Assembly: GCA_026391515.1 (NCBI GenBank)
Contig: JAPLEC010000365.1
Coordinates: 1-22,043 of the forward strand
Length of the DNA: 22,043 nt
From: Bacteroidia bacterium
Lineage (GTDB): Bacteria; Bacteroidota; Bacteroidia; Bacteroidales; VadinHA17
Direction: 5' to 3'
Positions 21,356-22,043 of the stretch are shown in pieces. The notes under the pieces were generated by a model, which was given only the letters and a program-made list of their open reading frames with translations, did not search any database and was not told the DNA's origin. Positions within the stretch are counted from its first letter, which is position 1. Every line of letters begins with the position of its first letter. The position numbers and the translations under genes are program-made.

Positions 21356-22043
21356 ATGTGCTTCACGGTTAATGTAAATCTTGTCAAAGAGGAACTTGAA
21401 GAGCGGTATGGTGTGAATTTCCCTGATAAATACCGCTATGAACCGAGCTATTATTATCATGCTTATGGTCTGCCAGAAATCCCTGCAATATGTTCTGAGG
21501 ATCCCGGCACTGTGCGGCTTCTGAAATGGGGACTGATACCATCATGGGTAAAAACCAAAGAAGATGCAGAGGAGATAAGGTATAAGACATTTAATGCACG
21601 ATCTGAAAGCATTGAAAGTAAACCATCTTTCTTGTCTTCATTTAAATCAAAAAGATGTATTATCCCGGTGAAAGGCTTTTTTGAATGGCAGCATGTGGGA
21701 AACAAAAAGATACCATGGTACATTTATAGCTCTGATGATGAAATATTTACATTGGCCGGTCTCTTCAATGACTGGATAGAAACCAGAACAGGTGAGGTGA
21801 TAAGTACATTTACAATAATAACAACCGATGCAAATGAAATGATGGCAGAAATCCATAACTCAAAAAAAAGAATGCCGGCTGTACTCGGGAGATCTGATGA
21901 AAAAAAATGGATCGATATTTCAACAACTCTTTCCGAAGCATCTGAAATGCTGAAACCCTGCCCTTCAAAAATCCTGAAAGCCCATACAATAAGTCCGCTT
22001 ATAAATGACAGGAATACAAACAGAAACACTCCCGAATTGATCA
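21356..22043 (+). CDS. SRAP-domain protein (HMCES/YedK type), cut by the window's right edge
   Basis: 229 residues are visible from the ATG at 21356 with no stop before the end; the family is about 220-250 residues, so it is nearly complete. Family knowledge: SRAP proteins form a thiazolidine DNA-protein crosslink with abasic sites in single-stranded DNA through Cys2, which protects the site. Seen: MCFTVN with Cys2 exposed after removal of Met, LLKWGLIPSW near 57-66, FNARSES near 80-86, the GFFEW block with its active-site Glu near 105, and the active-site His in HNSKKRMPAVL. Start is 2 bases after the hydrolase stop, so it is probably cotranscribed, an accidental pairing. The opposite-strand readings here are shadows. 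Confidence 0.9.
   Translation, partial: MCFTVNVNLVKEELEERYGVNFPDKYRYEPSYYYHAYGLPEIPAICSEDPGTVRLLKWGLIPSWVKTKEDAEEIRYKTFNARSESIESKPSFLSSFKSKRCIIPVKGFFEWQHVGNKKIPWYIYSSDDEIFTLAGLFNDWIETRTGEVISTFTIITTDANEMMAEIHNSKKRMPAVLGRSDEKKWIDISTTLSEASEMLKPCPSKILKAHTISPLINDRNTNRNTPELI

Noticed and set aside
21384..22029. Four minus-strand open readings at the right edge
   Set aside because: They are antisense to the SRAP gene, which has its Cys2, NARSE-type, FEW and HNSKKRMP motifs in order on the plus strand.

Overview
The window looks like a chromosomal segment of an AT-rich member of the Bacteroidota, probably an anaerobic or facultative polysaccharide degrader of the Bacteroidales/Marinilabiliales type. 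The signs are several perfect TAnnTTTG -7 boxes in front of genes, few Shine-Dalgarno sequences, a pectin/uronate gene set with secreted glycoside hydrolases, and short intergenic palindromic repeats. No rRNA, tRNA, CRISPR array or insertion sequence was seen. Genes are packed closely, and no gene-free stretch exceeds about 240 bases.

Positions 1-7973 (minus strand) hold a seven-gene hexuronate operon, read uxaC, SDR mannonate dehydrogenase (uxuB type), HAD hydrolase, LarA-family nickel-pincer epimerase, Gfo/Idh/MocA oxidoreductase, gnd and an ExuT-type transporter that runs off the left edge. Read together, these suggest glucuronate -> fructuronate -> D-mannonate -> (C2 epimerisation by the LarA-like enzyme) D-gluconate -> 6-phosphogluconate -> ribulose 5-phosphate. 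This would feed hexuronates into the pentose phosphate pathway without UxuA, KdgK and KdgA. A gluconate kinase is not in the window. This inferred pathway is the main discovery candidate.

Positions 8029-12578 hold a divergent plus-strand operon: a GH88/GH105 unsaturated uronyl hydrolase, a GH5 glycosidase, kduI and kduD. It converts unsaturated galacturonate to 2-keto-3-deoxygluconate. The shared 236-bp intergenic region carries a 9-bp-arm inverted repeat (possible operator) and a perfect Bacteroidota promoter for the hydrolase.

Positions 12579-14160 (minus) hold two separate membrane protein genes, an unknown six-helix protein and a UPF0316/DUF2179 protein. Positions 14307-16956 (minus) form a regulator-respiratory operon: an NsrR-like Rrf2 regulator with three cysteines, a subunit II that has lost every CuA ligand except Met, and a heme-copper subunit I whose helix-VI active-site His is Asp. 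This is best read as a non-canonical nitric oxide reductase under an NO-sensing repressor. Position 17128 onward holds truA (plus), an overlapping minus-strand pair (secreted ankyrin repeat/beta-barrel protein and lipoprotein), a secreted serine beta-lactamase-family hydrolase, and an SRAP (HMCES/YedK-type) DNA-repair gene cut by the right edge.
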